A stretch of DNA of 64,000 nt. Origin: Alteromonas halophila (GTDB taxonomy: Bacteria; Pseudomonadota; Gammaproteobacteria; Enterobacterales; Alteromonadaceae). Made by a program: the position numbers and the translations under genes. Each line of letters opens with the position of its first letter. Within the stretch, counting starts at the first letter, position 1. Positions 1-9,652 of this stretch are shown here, piece by piece. The notes beneath the pieces were generated by a model. The model did no database searches. It saw nothing but the letters and a program-made list of their open reading frames with translations, and was not told the DNA's origin. The DNA is taken from positions 149,839 through 213,838 of the forward strand of contig NZ_BMXP01000001.1 of the NCBI RefSeq assembly GCF_014651815.1, read 5' to 3'.

Positions 1-1715
<1,715 letters not shown>

Positions 1716-2215
1716 GATACTACAGTAAAATCACGCTCGCCAACCTCTATACTACTAAGACGCCAATCGCCTCAACCGACATACTCAATGACATAGTATT
1801 GCCGTTCTTCTAGGCATTGGAGCTGCCGATGCTTAAAATTCTGACAGCTAGAGGTACAGAATACTACGGCAAAGTAGAACAGCATGATTATCAGCTTTAC
1901 TTAGCCATCAACAATATCGACTACACAAAAAATAAGGCGCGAAATCCGTCCGTGAGCGGTTCCATAAAATTGTCCTAAACGGCTTAGACCAGGTCATCAT
2001 CCGCAGAAAGCTCTATGATTTTCCAGAGGAGTTCCAGTAAGATCTGGAGGGTGGCAGGAATACTACAGCAATGAAAGAGTAGATCAGAGCAAAATGTGTT
2101 GCGGCAGCACTCCAATGGAAACACTAACAGATGGGAAAACGGATTTGGGCTGCGAAGAATTTCGCTCAAAGCTATTTTGACACAGGCAACGGATAACGGG
2201 TAGCTGTCAGATCAG
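1716..2215 (+). pseudogene. IS481-type transposase fragment, degenerate
   Basis: The conceptual translation contains long stretches of an IS481-family DDE integrase core: LYTTKTPIASTDILND, ILTARGTEYYGKVEQHD (the region of the second catalytic Asp), then after a frameshift near 1980 a segment ending QSKMCCGSTPMETLTDGK, close to the C-terminus of these enzymes. There are stops at 1811, 1976 and about 2038. The N-terminal helix-turn-helix half is absent. No intact inverted repeats could be defined, although the right end should lie between about 2200 and 2230. It abuts the pseC remnant on the left and the stop codon of the WbqC-like gene on the right, so it marks a recombination or insertion scar. 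Confidence 0.7.
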
Positions 2216-2230
2216 GTGAGCTCGTACATG

Positions 2231-3010
2231 TCATTGTGGTATTTTTTGGGGAAAGGGAACAGCTTCTTTGCTGCTTTCCACCATATTTTTGAGCGTTGCC
2301 GACGGGCCAATATTTAACAGAGCATCAAAAACGCTTAAATAACTGGTAAAGTTTTTATGGTTTTGCTGATATACTTGAGGTTGAAAATTCTGAAATTCAA
2401 CTTTAATACGCTCTTTTGAAAAAGCTACTTTTGCCATTTCATTATCTAAATAGTCAATGGCACCAACAGGGCTCAGATAACGCTTGGCCCGTAAATGATT
2501 ACAGATGGCAATAATGCCTTGTTCCTTTGGGCCTTTTGCTAGATCTAAGTCGCTAGATCTCAAAAATTTGCTCGAAATCTCAAGTAACGCTGCTATTTCT
2601 TTTATTAGATTGATATTAAAGTCCGCAAGTTTTTCGAAAGGCTGTTCGTAGATACATTTAAGATGATCGATGTAATCTCTGTAATATGGCGCTTTCCGAT
2701 AATTTTGTTCAATGGATTTAAAATGTTTTTTTCGCCAAGGTTGCTTATCATCTACTAAAACATCCTTTATCATAACGTCATAATGATGCCTTTTTTTCTG
2801 TACTGGAACACTTAAATACAACTCCCCTTGAGGCGAATTTATTTTATTTCGACTTTGCCAAGACTGTTTAACAAATTGTACATCATCATAAAATACAAAG
2901 TAATCTGACTGCCTGATTAAATCAAAATAACCCAACCAAGGAATATAAGATGGCTGCATAATGACCACGGTTTTATTAGTTTTCTTCACGTTAAACCTAG
3001 TCCTTTTCAA
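2231..3010 (-). CDS. WbqC-like family protein
   Basis: A 259-residue protein whose N-terminal segment (MQPSYIPWLGYFDLI at about residues 18-32, then YDDVQFVKQSWQSRN) is the signature of the WbqC family. Members sit in O-antigen, capsule and nonulosonic-acid clusters. Their exact reaction is not settled, and a role in transferring or modifying an amino-sugar is only inferred. The start overlaps the end of pseI by 14 bases, so it is the last gene of a pseI-wbqC pair. The stop lies directly at the IS481 scar, but the conserved C-terminal region (LSVFDALLNIGPSA) is present, so the gene looks complete. Base composition is AT-rich like its neighbours. Confidence 0.8.
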   Translation of the reverse strand: MKRTRFNVKKTNKTVVIMQPSYIPWLGYFDLIRQSDYFVFYDDVQFVKQSWQSRNKINSPQGELYLSVPVQKKRHHYDVMIKDVLVDDKQPWRKKHFKSIEQNYRKAPYYRDYIDHLKCIYEQPFEKLADFNINLIKEIAALLEISSKFLRSSDLDLAKGPKEQGIIAICNHLRAKRYLSPVGAIDYLDNEMAKVAFSKERIKVEFQNFQPQVYQQNHKNFTSYLSVFDALLNIGPSATLKNMVESSKEAVPFPQKIPQ

Positions 3011-4052
3011 TCATATCCAATGAAAAAGGCGAACCCTTATCCATGTTCTTTGTAAACTTTTTACCCAATAGCGATTCGTAATGCTTTGGATGCAGTCCCA
3101 GGCCCGGCCTTAGTACTTTTATATTGCTAGGGGTGACTGTATCTCCAACTTTCACATCTTCTGAAACAAAAATCGAGCGTTTAAATTTTGTGGCATTGAT
3201 CATTCTTGGGGATAAGTCTAAGCTAGCAGTGCCCATTGCTTTCTCCATATTGCGCACTTCCTTGACTAAAGTAGTGAATTCTGATGGGTCAAGAGAGAAC
3301 TCTCTATCTAAACCAGCTCCTGCCTTATCTAAAATAAAATGCTTTTCAATAACTTTTGCTCCCATGGCCGTTGCGCCGAGCGCTGCTGTCAAACCTAAAG
3401 TATGGTCTGATAATCCCACCACTGTTTTATACTTTTTCTCCATATAGGGTATCGCATTTAAATTCACTTCCTCCAAAGGAGTTGGATAAGCACTGGTGCA
3501 CTTCAACAGAGCAATTTTAGTATTTCCCTCTCTTTTACATGTTTCTATCGCTAATTCAATATCTTCTACATCAGCCGCCCCGGTAGAAATAATAATAGGC
3601 TTACCGGTTTTAGCTACTGCTTTAATTAAAGGAATATCATTGATCTCCAGTGAAGCAATTTTATATGCCGGTACTTCAATTCCTTCCAGCTTTTTAACTA
3701 AGTCAGGATGGAAAGGGGAAGAAAAGAAATCTAACCCTAAAGAATTGGCTAAGGTTTTGAGCTGAGCATGCCATTGCCAAGGGGTCTGGCCTTTTTCATA
3801 AACATCATAAAGCTTCCCTCCTGCCCAGGGGCTGTCTTGTCGAGTTCTAAACCACTTTTTATCACTATTAAGTGTCATGACATCAGGTGTATAAGTCTGA
3901 ATTTTTACGGCATTAGCCCCTGTATCAGCAATTGCCTCGACCGACTTTTTCGCCAATTCAAGACTTCCTTCATGATTTGCTGATAACTCAGCGATGATAT
4001 ATACGGGATGGTCTTTACCTAACGTATTTTGATTGATTTGAAATTGATTCAT
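2997..4052 (-). CDS. pseI: pseudaminic acid synthase, PseI
   Basis: A NeuB-family enzyme that condenses the 2,4-diacetamido sugar with phosphoenolpyruvate to give pseudaminic acid. I place the start at the ATG at 4052 (351 residues, MNQFQINQNTLG), because the family begins this way; an upstream ATG at 4085 would add 11 residues without a better ribosome site. Visible are IIAELSANHEG (about 20-30), VKIQTYTPD, the GGKLYDVYEKGQTPWQWH segment that separates PseI from sialic-acid synthases, GLSDHT, and IEKHF in the TIM barrel. A C-terminal SAF/antifreeze-like domain (about 290-351) follows. It heads a short operon with the WbqC-like gene, 271 bases from the gene upstream. Confidence 0.87.
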   Translation of the reverse strand: MNQFQINQNTLGKDHPVYIIAELSANHEGSLELAKKSVEAIADTGANAVKIQTYTPDVMTLNSDKKWFRTRQDSPWAGGKLYDVYEKGQTPWQWHAQLKTLANSLGLDFFSSPFHPDLVKKLEGIEVPAYKIASLEINDIPLIKAVAKTGKPIIISTGAADVEDIELAIETCKREGNTKIALLKCTSAYPTPLEEVNLNAIPYMEKKYKTVVGLSDHTLGLTAALGATAMGAKVIEKHFILDKAGAGLDREFSLDPSEFTTLVKEVRNMEKAMGTASLDLSPRMINATKFKRSIFVSEDVKVGDTVTPSNIKVLRPGLGLHPKHYESLLGKKFTKNMDKGSPFSLDMIEKD

Positions 4053-4085
4053 GTATTTGGGTCCGGAGTCCGAAAATAAGCGCAT

Positions 4086-4356
4086 CGCTTATGGTTAACG
4101 GTGAGCAGAACAACCGCCCGTCTGTGGTCTATAATCGCTAGAAAGAACAGTGTTATCATAATTTAAAATGAGTTGATCGAAAACCAACGATATCAGAATC
4201 AAGTTAACTAAAGCGAGAGGTTCAGTTATCAAAATTTCGGAACGTTAATGAGATAGCCTTTATCGAGATAACATCAATACTCAGCCAGACTTGTGCACTT
4301 TAGGATTGTTTTCAACGAAATAAATCCTACAAAGGTATCATCTGTAAGCGCAATGA
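4086..4356. other. AT-rich intergenic gap inside the pse block
   Basis: No open frame longer than a few dozen codons with family likeness was found on either strand. A promoter for pseI on the minus strand is expected here, but I could not pick a convincing -35/-10 pair. Some short palindromic and AT-rich stretches are present. It could also be the scar of a deleted gene, because pseH often lies between pseG and pseI in other bacteria. Nothing in the sequence proves this. Confidence 0.3.
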
Positions 4357-5331
4357 CTATAAATTATCTTTAATAATTAGAGAAGCTTTTTCAGCTTTTA
4401 CCTCATTGAAGCGAAAGTCATTGAATAAATTTACGATTGCATTGTGCACTTTATCAGCCTGAGGTGTATTTTCAAGACTGTAAAGTGGTGCTATAGGCGC
4501 GTAATGACTGCTGGCAAAAAGGCCTGCTTCGAATAGCTTCTTCAAAATGTGAACTTTATTTTTTACGAAGATATTAAAACGCCAGTTTTGGAATGTATTA
4601 CTAAGTTGTATATCATTTGGTAACACATCTGCATAGATCTTATTGATTTTTGCCTTATGCGCGACGGCATTCTGGCTCAAGATTAATACTTTTTCTTTGT
4701 ATTCAGAAAATGAAAGTTGAGGCATCCTGCTATCTAACCAAGGAGTTTGAGGGATATTTATCTGAGATCCCTGCCTAATAGAGTTTCTAAAATATGCCTG
4801 CAGTTTTACATATGCACTTTCCTTAAAAGCGAGAGGGAACCTTTCGTACACGAAGTCGGAAGATAGGAACCCATATCCGCCCGATCCTATTTCTGCAACT
4901 TTAGAATAACCTGTGCTGTACAATATTAAGTCAGCTTCACTGTTCTCCACAGTAAATGAGGGAATCGACAAACACTGATCATCAACAAAGAAAATTGAAG
5001 GCGAATATGCCCTGACCGTTTGAATAAGTGGCTTAATATCAAGATGATTATCACCATAAGTTCTTACCCATATCAGACCACTAAAATCATGAGGATTACA
5101 TTTTAAATCTCTAAATAGTAACGATTGATTAATGGTGAAAGATTTAGTATCAATGTCTATGAAATGAGGTGTTAATCCAGCTTTTAAGATAGTAGCTGGG
5201 ACGATCGGACAAATATTAGCTGGTATAATTACTTTTCCTTTACCTATTTTCTTAAAGATATTATAAAGGATATAGCAAGCTCTACTTTCGTAGATTGTCT
5301 GGTAATTATCGTTTTCAGTCATAATATGCAA
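4357..5331 (-). CDS. DegT/DnrJ/StrS-like PLP-dependent aminotransferase, divergent
   Basis: A 324-residue protein with the layout of fold-type I sugar aminotransferases but weak conservation. VIIPANICPIVPATILKAGLTPHFIDID near the N-terminus resembles the region around the nucleotide-sugar pocket. VDDQCLS carries the Asp that would contact the pyridine nitrogen. YSTGYSKVAEIGSGGYGFL holds the expected Schiff-base Lys before a Gly-rich stretch. It is shorter than usual PseC-type enzymes (about 370-410). Its start overlaps the sulfotransferase gene by 17 bases, so it belongs to the pseC-F-G operon. The substrate is unknown; it may modify a sugar in the same pathway or have lost activity. Confidence 0.65.
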   Translation of the reverse strand: MHIMTENDNYQTIYESRACYILYNIFKKIGKGKVIIPANICPIVPATILKAGLTPHFIDIDTKSFTINQSLLFRDLKCNPHDFSGLIWVRTYGDNHLDIKPLIQTVRAYSPSIFFVDDQCLSIPSFTVENSEADLILYSTGYSKVAEIGSGGYGFLSSDFVYERFPLAFKESAYVKLQAYFRNSIRQGSQINIPQTPWLDSRMPQLSFSEYKEKVLILSQNAVAHKAKINKIYADVLPNDIQLSNTFQNWRFNIFVKNKVHILKKLFEAGLFASSHYAPIAPLYSLENTPQADKVHNAIVNLFNDFRFNEVKAEKASLIIKDNL

Positions 5332-6280
5332 TTAAAGCATTTTTCATTTTTTTTACTTTATCTGAACTTAGTCTAAGTTTGTTTCTATTACTAAAGTCAA
5401 AAGCTTTATGCTCTGATGGTTTATCAATCTTTATATTATTTTTTACGAAAAAAGCGTACAAGGAATTTAGTACAAGCTTAGTGTTGGCTACTAAGTTTTC
5501 AAATTCAATCTGAAAAAATTTATCCTTGAGAATATTTTCTAAACTATTTTCTATATATCGCTCGCTATGAAATATTTGCCCGGCAATTTGTTCCATTACA
5601 GGTTTTGACTTTAGTTCCAAGTATTCCGGTGGTTTAATACCAAACCAATTCTCTACCGTTCCAAATAACTCTATACGAGACTGGTATGTAGATTGCTGCA
5701 CGAAGAGTGGTTCCCTCTTGATATAAAGAAATACTGCACTTGGGAATAATTGGTGAAGCGTCTCAATCTGAAAATTTACTTTGTGCAGATTTTTAAATAT
5801 CCAAGGTCTATCTTCCATAGTTTGTATCGCGCGCATAATTTTTACGATCTTTTCGTTGTCGATACTGGATTTTTGAAATGTTTTTTCAAAGGCGTCCCAA
5901 GGAAACCAATGCTTCCAAAAATAGCCAAATTCGTGGGGGCCGGATAGTCCCTCTGTGTAACCCAAATTGGATTTATAAGATACATCCGCTTTAAAATTTA
6001 GATTATTTTGTAGTAGTAGTCCAGTTAAGGGTGCATTCCAGAATCTAGCCAAAAAGTTTGACGGATATGCGAAATTAAATTGGTTGATCAAGAGTTGGTT
6101 AAGCAAAGTTGTACCAGATCGTTGTAAACCAATTATAAAAACAGGACTCGGCTCTGTACTACTATTTATCTCCTTAATAATAGAACGATCTACCCCTTCC
6201 AATCTTGAGTTTATCTGGCGAAAATACTTTTCGATGAAAGTATTCTTTTTATATCTATCTTGTCTTTTTTGTTCTGACAT
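5315..6280 (-). CDS. sulfotransferase family protein
   Basis: A 321-residue protein with the PAPS-binding 5'-phosphosulfate loop FIIGLQRSGTTLLNQLL at about residues 48-64. A later segment, VFLYIKREP, resembles the 3'-phosphate-binding region where Arg and Ser are expected. It would transfer sulfate from PAPS to a hydroxyl or amino group in the cytoplasm. Its position between pseG and the DegT-like gene, with the start touching the pseG stop, makes a sugar or glycosylated flagellin the likely acceptor. That is inference: sulfotransferases are not part of the standard pseudaminic acid pathway. The gene is strongly AT-rich. Confidence 0.8.
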   Translation of the reverse strand: MSEQKRQDRYKKNTFIEKYFRQINSRLEGVDRSIIKEINSSTEPSPVFIIGLQRSGTTLLNQLLINQFNFAYPSNFLARFWNAPLTGLLLQNNLNFKADVSYKSNLGYTEGLSGPHEFGYFWKHWFPWDAFEKTFQKSSIDNEKIVKIMRAIQTMEDRPWIFKNLHKVNFQIETLHQLFPSAVFLYIKREPLFVQQSTYQSRIELFGTVENWFGIKPPEYLELKSKPVMEQIAGQIFHSERYIENSLENILKDKFFQIEFENLVANTKLVLNSLYAFFVKNNIKIDKPSEHKAFDFSNRNKLRLSSDKVKKMKNALIAYYD

Positions 6281-7341
6281 TATGAATCTGAAATCAAATT
6301 ATCAATCTTTTCTGTCACTTTCTCAACGCCATTGACAGCTACTACTTTGTTAAAATTTTTCACCATTAAGGAATTGAGTCTATCTTTTTTGTAAGCAGCG
6401 ATGTGCTTTAATAGTTCAAGATCTGTCATCAGATTTGTATCTTTAAGATGGTGTACAAGTTTTTGTTCGACACAAAATGCTACAGTTTTTCTTTCACGCT
6501 CACTTGAAGGACTTACGATTTGTAAGGTGTTGAGACAAGCTAACTCCCAGAGTGTCAGTCCACCGGATGTCAAGGCATATTTAGCTTTTGCCATCAACTC
6601 GGGCATTTTAGTTGTATTGATATATAACGTAGCATCCATTTCTTTGTGGTCATCAATGTACAGTTTAATTGCGTCTAAATCGGGGTTTAAGGAACCGCAT
6701 ACTACAATTAGAGACCGAAATAGCTTGGTATTATTACCTAGTGCTTTTAGGTAGCGCAAAGTTTGACGGCTTACATCTGCTCCTCCAAAAAATAACAGAC
6801 AGTTATCTTCTTTATCTGAAAATTGCTTAAGCCCGTCTTTTTGGAGCTTTGCATATGTATCACTTAAGATTGCATATTGAGGTCCAAGTAAAAGCTTTGT
6901 GCGACTACCGACCTGATAATTCATCTGCAATGCTCTAATATTTTGGTTTAACACAATATCTGCAAGAAAGTCATATTTATCATCAAATGAAAAGTACATT
7001 AAACGTAAGCCATAATCGTTTCTAATTATCGACTGGAACTCTAGATCGTGAAGCTCAGGTGCATCATGATCAATTATGAAAATCGTTTTTTCTCGCTGCC
7101 TATACCTTTTGAAGAAATTATATACTAGATCTGATTCTTTCTGATTTTTCTCAAATTGGACCACTGTAAAACTATATCTAGTTAGATCGTCAGCTAAATC
7201 TTCAGTTAGATTTTTAGCTATAAAAAAGATCTGAAATCCTAAAGCTTGCAGTTTATGGGCAAGTAGTTTACAACGCAAAATATGGCCCGTACCAATTTTT
7301 GTATTTGCATCTGCTCTGAATATCGCTCTTTTACTCATCAA
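6280..7341 (-). CDS. pseG: UDP-sugar hydrolase PseG
   Basis: PseG releases UDP from UDP-2,4-diacetamido-2,4,6-trideoxy-beta-L-altrose, giving the free sugar used by PseI. The protein of 353 residues has the GT-B-like fold of the family. The N-terminal AIFRADANTKIGTGHILRC segment (about 5-23) is the diagnostic loop with the catalytic His. LLFFGGADVSRQTL and a C-terminal ALTSGGLTLWELACLN glycine-rich uridine-binding stretch follow. The start overlaps the end of pseF by 4 bases. No GNAT domain is fused to it, so it does not carry the PseH step. Confidence 0.9.
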   Translation of the reverse strand: MMSKRAIFRADANTKIGTGHILRCKLLAHKLQALGFQIFFIAKNLTEDLADDLTRYSFTVVQFEKNQKESDLVYNFFKRYRQREKTIFIIDHDAPELHDLEFQSIIRNDYGLRLMYFSFDDKYDFLADIVLNQNIRALQMNYQVGSRTKLLLGPQYAILSDTYAKLQKDGLKQFSDKEDNCLLFFGGADVSRQTLRYLKALGNNTKLFRSLIVVCGSLNPDLDAIKLYIDDHKEMDATLYINTTKMPELMAKAKYALTSGGLTLWELACLNTLQIVSPSSERERKTVAFCVEQKLVHHLKDTNLMTDLELLKHIAAYKKDRLNSLMVKNFNKVVAVNGVEKVTEKIDNLISDS

Positions 7342-8027
7342 GTAAGCTTTTCCCTGAGCGAAGAAAATTTTAATTTCGCTAATTTCAGATCTTCATAAGT
7401 ATCTATATCTTGTACTTCTAACCGCTCTTTTTCTATAAAGCCACTGTTATTCATAAATAGCTTTTTTTGCTTTTTAAAACTTTCTGGATTGAACCAATAC
7501 CATTGTCCTGCATCGTGATAAACTTTTTGCAAATCTTGTGAGCGTGAACGTAAATACTTAGGCCATATCATTTCAATTTTTTCTTTATCACTGATTTTTA
7601 ACCCTCTCCAAATTGGATAGTCAAAGGAAACTACGGGAAAAACAGAATCTAAATTTTGTAGTTTAATCTTTTTCAACCCATCGTTAATATCTGCTTGCTG
7701 AGCTAAGACAGCAGTTGGGTATATACAGCAAACCCAATCGAACTTACTCCTATAATTATCTAAAACCTCAGCTATACAATCTGCAGTAGTTGCAAGGTCA
7801 TTTGCATTATCCTTTGAACGAAGAAAAGGAACACTTGCTCCACAATCTTGTGCTATTTTTGCTACTTCTTCGTCCTCTGTGGAAACCATAATCTCATCAA
7901 AAAGCCCTGATTCTACTGCTAATTCAATAACATATGAAATCATTGGCTTTCCCAGAAAGTCTCTAATATTCTTTCGTGGAATACGTTTGCTTCCACCGCG
8001 TGCCGGTATTATGCATAAATTGCTCAT
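7338..8027 (-). CDS. pseF: pseudaminic acid cytidylyltransferase, PseF
   Basis: Activates pseudaminic acid with CTP to CMP-Pse, the donor for flagellin glycosyltransferases. The 229-residue protein starts with the CMP-sugar synthetase motif IIPARGGSKRIPRKNI (about 6-21). It continues with GKPMISYVIELA, VSTEDEEVA and, near the end, VQDIDTYEDLKLA, all typical of PseF. It overlaps pseC upstream and pseG downstream by 4 bases each, so the three are translationally coupled. A second, broken copy of the same gene with different base composition lies at about 9465-9652. Confidence 0.92.
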   Translation of the reverse strand: MSNLCIIPARGGSKRIPRKNIRDFLGKPMISYVIELAVESGLFDEIMVSTEDEEVAKIAQDCGASVPFLRSKDNANDLATTADCIAEVLDNYRSKFDWVCCIYPTAVLAQQADINDGLKKIKLQNLDSVFPVVSFDYPIWRGLKISDKEKIEMIWPKYLRSRSQDLQKVYHDAGQWYWFNPESFKKQKKLFMNNSGFIEKERLEVQDIDTYEDLKLAKLKFSSLREKLT

Positions 8028-9259
8028 CTGTAATAATCCTCAAGTGCTCCAATCACATATTCCTGATCTTCTTCACTGAGTGTTGGGAACATCGGTAAAC
8101 TTAAACAGCCGTTATAGTAAGATTCAGCATTCGGACAATCCCCTAGCGACCATCCAAGTTGGCGATAATAGGGCATTAAATGAATTGGTATATAGTGAAT
8201 CTGAACAAAGATTTTATGTTCTCTCAAGTGATTGTATAAACCTAATCGATCTTCTACTTCTATAACGTATAGGTGATATGCATGCCCGGCGACTATACCG
8301 GATTGACTTTTTACAAAACTTTTATGTTCAAACGCATTGAAATATCGTTCGGCTATAGCTCGTCTCTTCTCTAATCCTTCGTTAGCCCTACTAAGTTGGC
8401 TCAAACCTAAAGCGGCTTGAAAATCTGTTAATCTATAATTGTAACCCAACTCTTGCATCTCCATGTACCATGCTGGGTATTCCTGATTTGTTGTTGGCTG
8501 GTCGCCGATGGCAATATCAATCGAATTTTGAAAATCGTTCACATTTTTTGTGATGCCGTGTGTTCGCAACATCAGGAGCTTTTTATATAATGCTTTATCA
8601 TTAGTAGTGATCATTCCTCCTTCTCCTGCGGCGATGTGCTTTACAGGGTGAAATGAAAAAATAGCTAAATCCGAAAATTTCCCATTTCCGCAATATTGCT
8701 TATTACCACTAGTATCACAAAAAAAACCTCCAGGTGAGTGGCAAGAATCCTCAATAATCCATAAATCGAATTCATTTGCCAGATCCCTAAATGCTTCCAT
8801 ATCGACTGCTCTGCCGGCAAAGTCTACCGGAATTATTCCTTTATAAGTCCCTTTTGGTGAAGCGTCTAAAAGTGCTCTAACGTGATTAATGTCTAGCAAA
8901 TAGTTATCAGGATCAATATCGGCAAAAACTACTTCTCCTCCGCAATACTGAACACAATTAGCTGAAGCAGCGAAGGTGATAGGGGTTGTAATCACTTTAT
9001 CGCCTTCTTTTACATCCAACGCTAGGCAGGTTAAATGAAGTGCAGCTGTGCCATTAGAAACCGCCACTGCAAACTCTGCTCCTACATATTTTGCGAAAGC
9101 ATCTTCAAACTCTTTGCTCCTCGGCCCCTGCGTTAAGTAATCTGACCTTAACGCTTCTACGACTGACTGAATATCTTCTTCTGTGATATTTTGTTTGCCG
9201 TAAGGTATTGGCCATTGATGATTGATACTTGGAGGTTCTATATTTTTATTTGACGCCAT
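8024..9259 (-). CDS. pseC: UDP-4-amino-4,6-dideoxy-N-acetyl-beta-L-altrosamine transaminase, PseC
   Basis: PLP-dependent aminotransferase that converts the PseB product to the 4-amino sugar using glutamate. The protein has 411 residues, slightly longer than usual because of an N-terminal extension of about 20 residues before PIPYGKQNITEEDI. Visible are SDYLTQGP, the PLP phosphate-binding region AVSNGTAALHL (about 85-95), TPITFAASANC, the Asp of IIEDSCHS, and FHPVKHIAAGEGG with the Schiff-base Lys (about 215). First gene of the AT-rich minus-strand operon. A broken copy of the same family sits next to pseB. Confidence 0.93.
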   Translation of the reverse strand: MASNKNIEPPSINHQWPIPYGKQNITEEDIQSVVEALRSDYLTQGPRSKEFEDAFAKYVGAEFAVAVSNGTAALHLTCLALDVKEGDKVITTPITFAASANCVQYCGGEVVFADIDPDNYLLDINHVRALLDASPKGTYKGIIPVDFAGRAVDMEAFRDLANEFDLWIIEDSCHSPGGFFCDTSGNKQYCGNGKFSDLAIFSFHPVKHIAAGEGGMITTNDKALYKKLLMLRTHGITKNVNDFQNSIDIAIGDQPTTNQEYPAWYMEMQELGYNYRLTDFQAALGLSQLSRANEGLEKRRAIAERYFNAFEHKSFVKSQSGIVAGHAYHLYVIEVEDRLGLYNHLREHKIFVQIHYIPIHLMPYYRQLGWSLGDCPNAESYYNGCLSLPMFPTLSEEDQEYVIGALEDYYR

Positions 9260-9464
9260 GACTTATAGCCTACTTTTCTATCTTAAGCTTAACAAAATGC
9301 ATTTAGTTGTTTTAAAAAATTTTAATTTTCTAAACTTTTTTTTGGGGAAAAAGGTCACTCCCTACGCCATCAGCAATATTATCATCGATACAATCAGAAG
9401 TGCGTTTCATTGACTAATTAAGCGAAACTTTTCAGCATCAAGAAATTAAGTGCGTTGATTCGTA
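9260..9464. other. AT-rich spacer upstream of pseC, containing the left junction of the pse block
   Basis: The stretch is very AT-rich (runs of T and A around 9310-9350) and should hold the promoter of the minus-strand pse operon. I could not assign a confident -35/-10 pair. The composition changes sharply towards 9480, where the pseF relic begins, so the recombination junction of the acquired block lies about 9460-9480. Confidence 0.4.
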
Positions 9465-9652
9465 AAAAACAACGTTCGCAACCCGGGCAATCTCATCGTC
9501 GTCGGTGGAGACCACAACAACATCCACGGCACCGCTTTCCAGAGCCGCATGAATAGAGTGCGCAAGCATTGGCTTTTACCACTAAAGTTGCGAATGTTTT
9601 TTCTGGGAATGCGCTTACTGCCGCCGCGGGCGGGAATGATGGCTATATTCAT
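9465..9652 (-). pseudogene. truncated, frameshifted second pseF copy
   Basis: The minus strand starts with MNIAIIPARGGSKRIPRKN and IRNFSGK, a perfect PseF N-terminus. Two extra bases after the GK codons shift the frame. In the shifted frame it continues MLAHSIHAALESG, AVDVVVVSTDDDEIARVA, again PseF-like. After that the sequence loses similarity and soon meets a stop. Only about 60 of 230 codons remain. GC content is higher than in the intact pseF at 7338-8027, so the two are not a recent duplication. The start overlaps the end of the glycosyltransferase gene by 4 bases, as in an old operon. Confidence 0.75.

Noticed and set aside
4357..5331. Second PseC or a PseH replacement
   Set aside because: The protein is PLP-fold-like, not GNAT-like, and too divergent and short for a PseC, so only a general family name was given.
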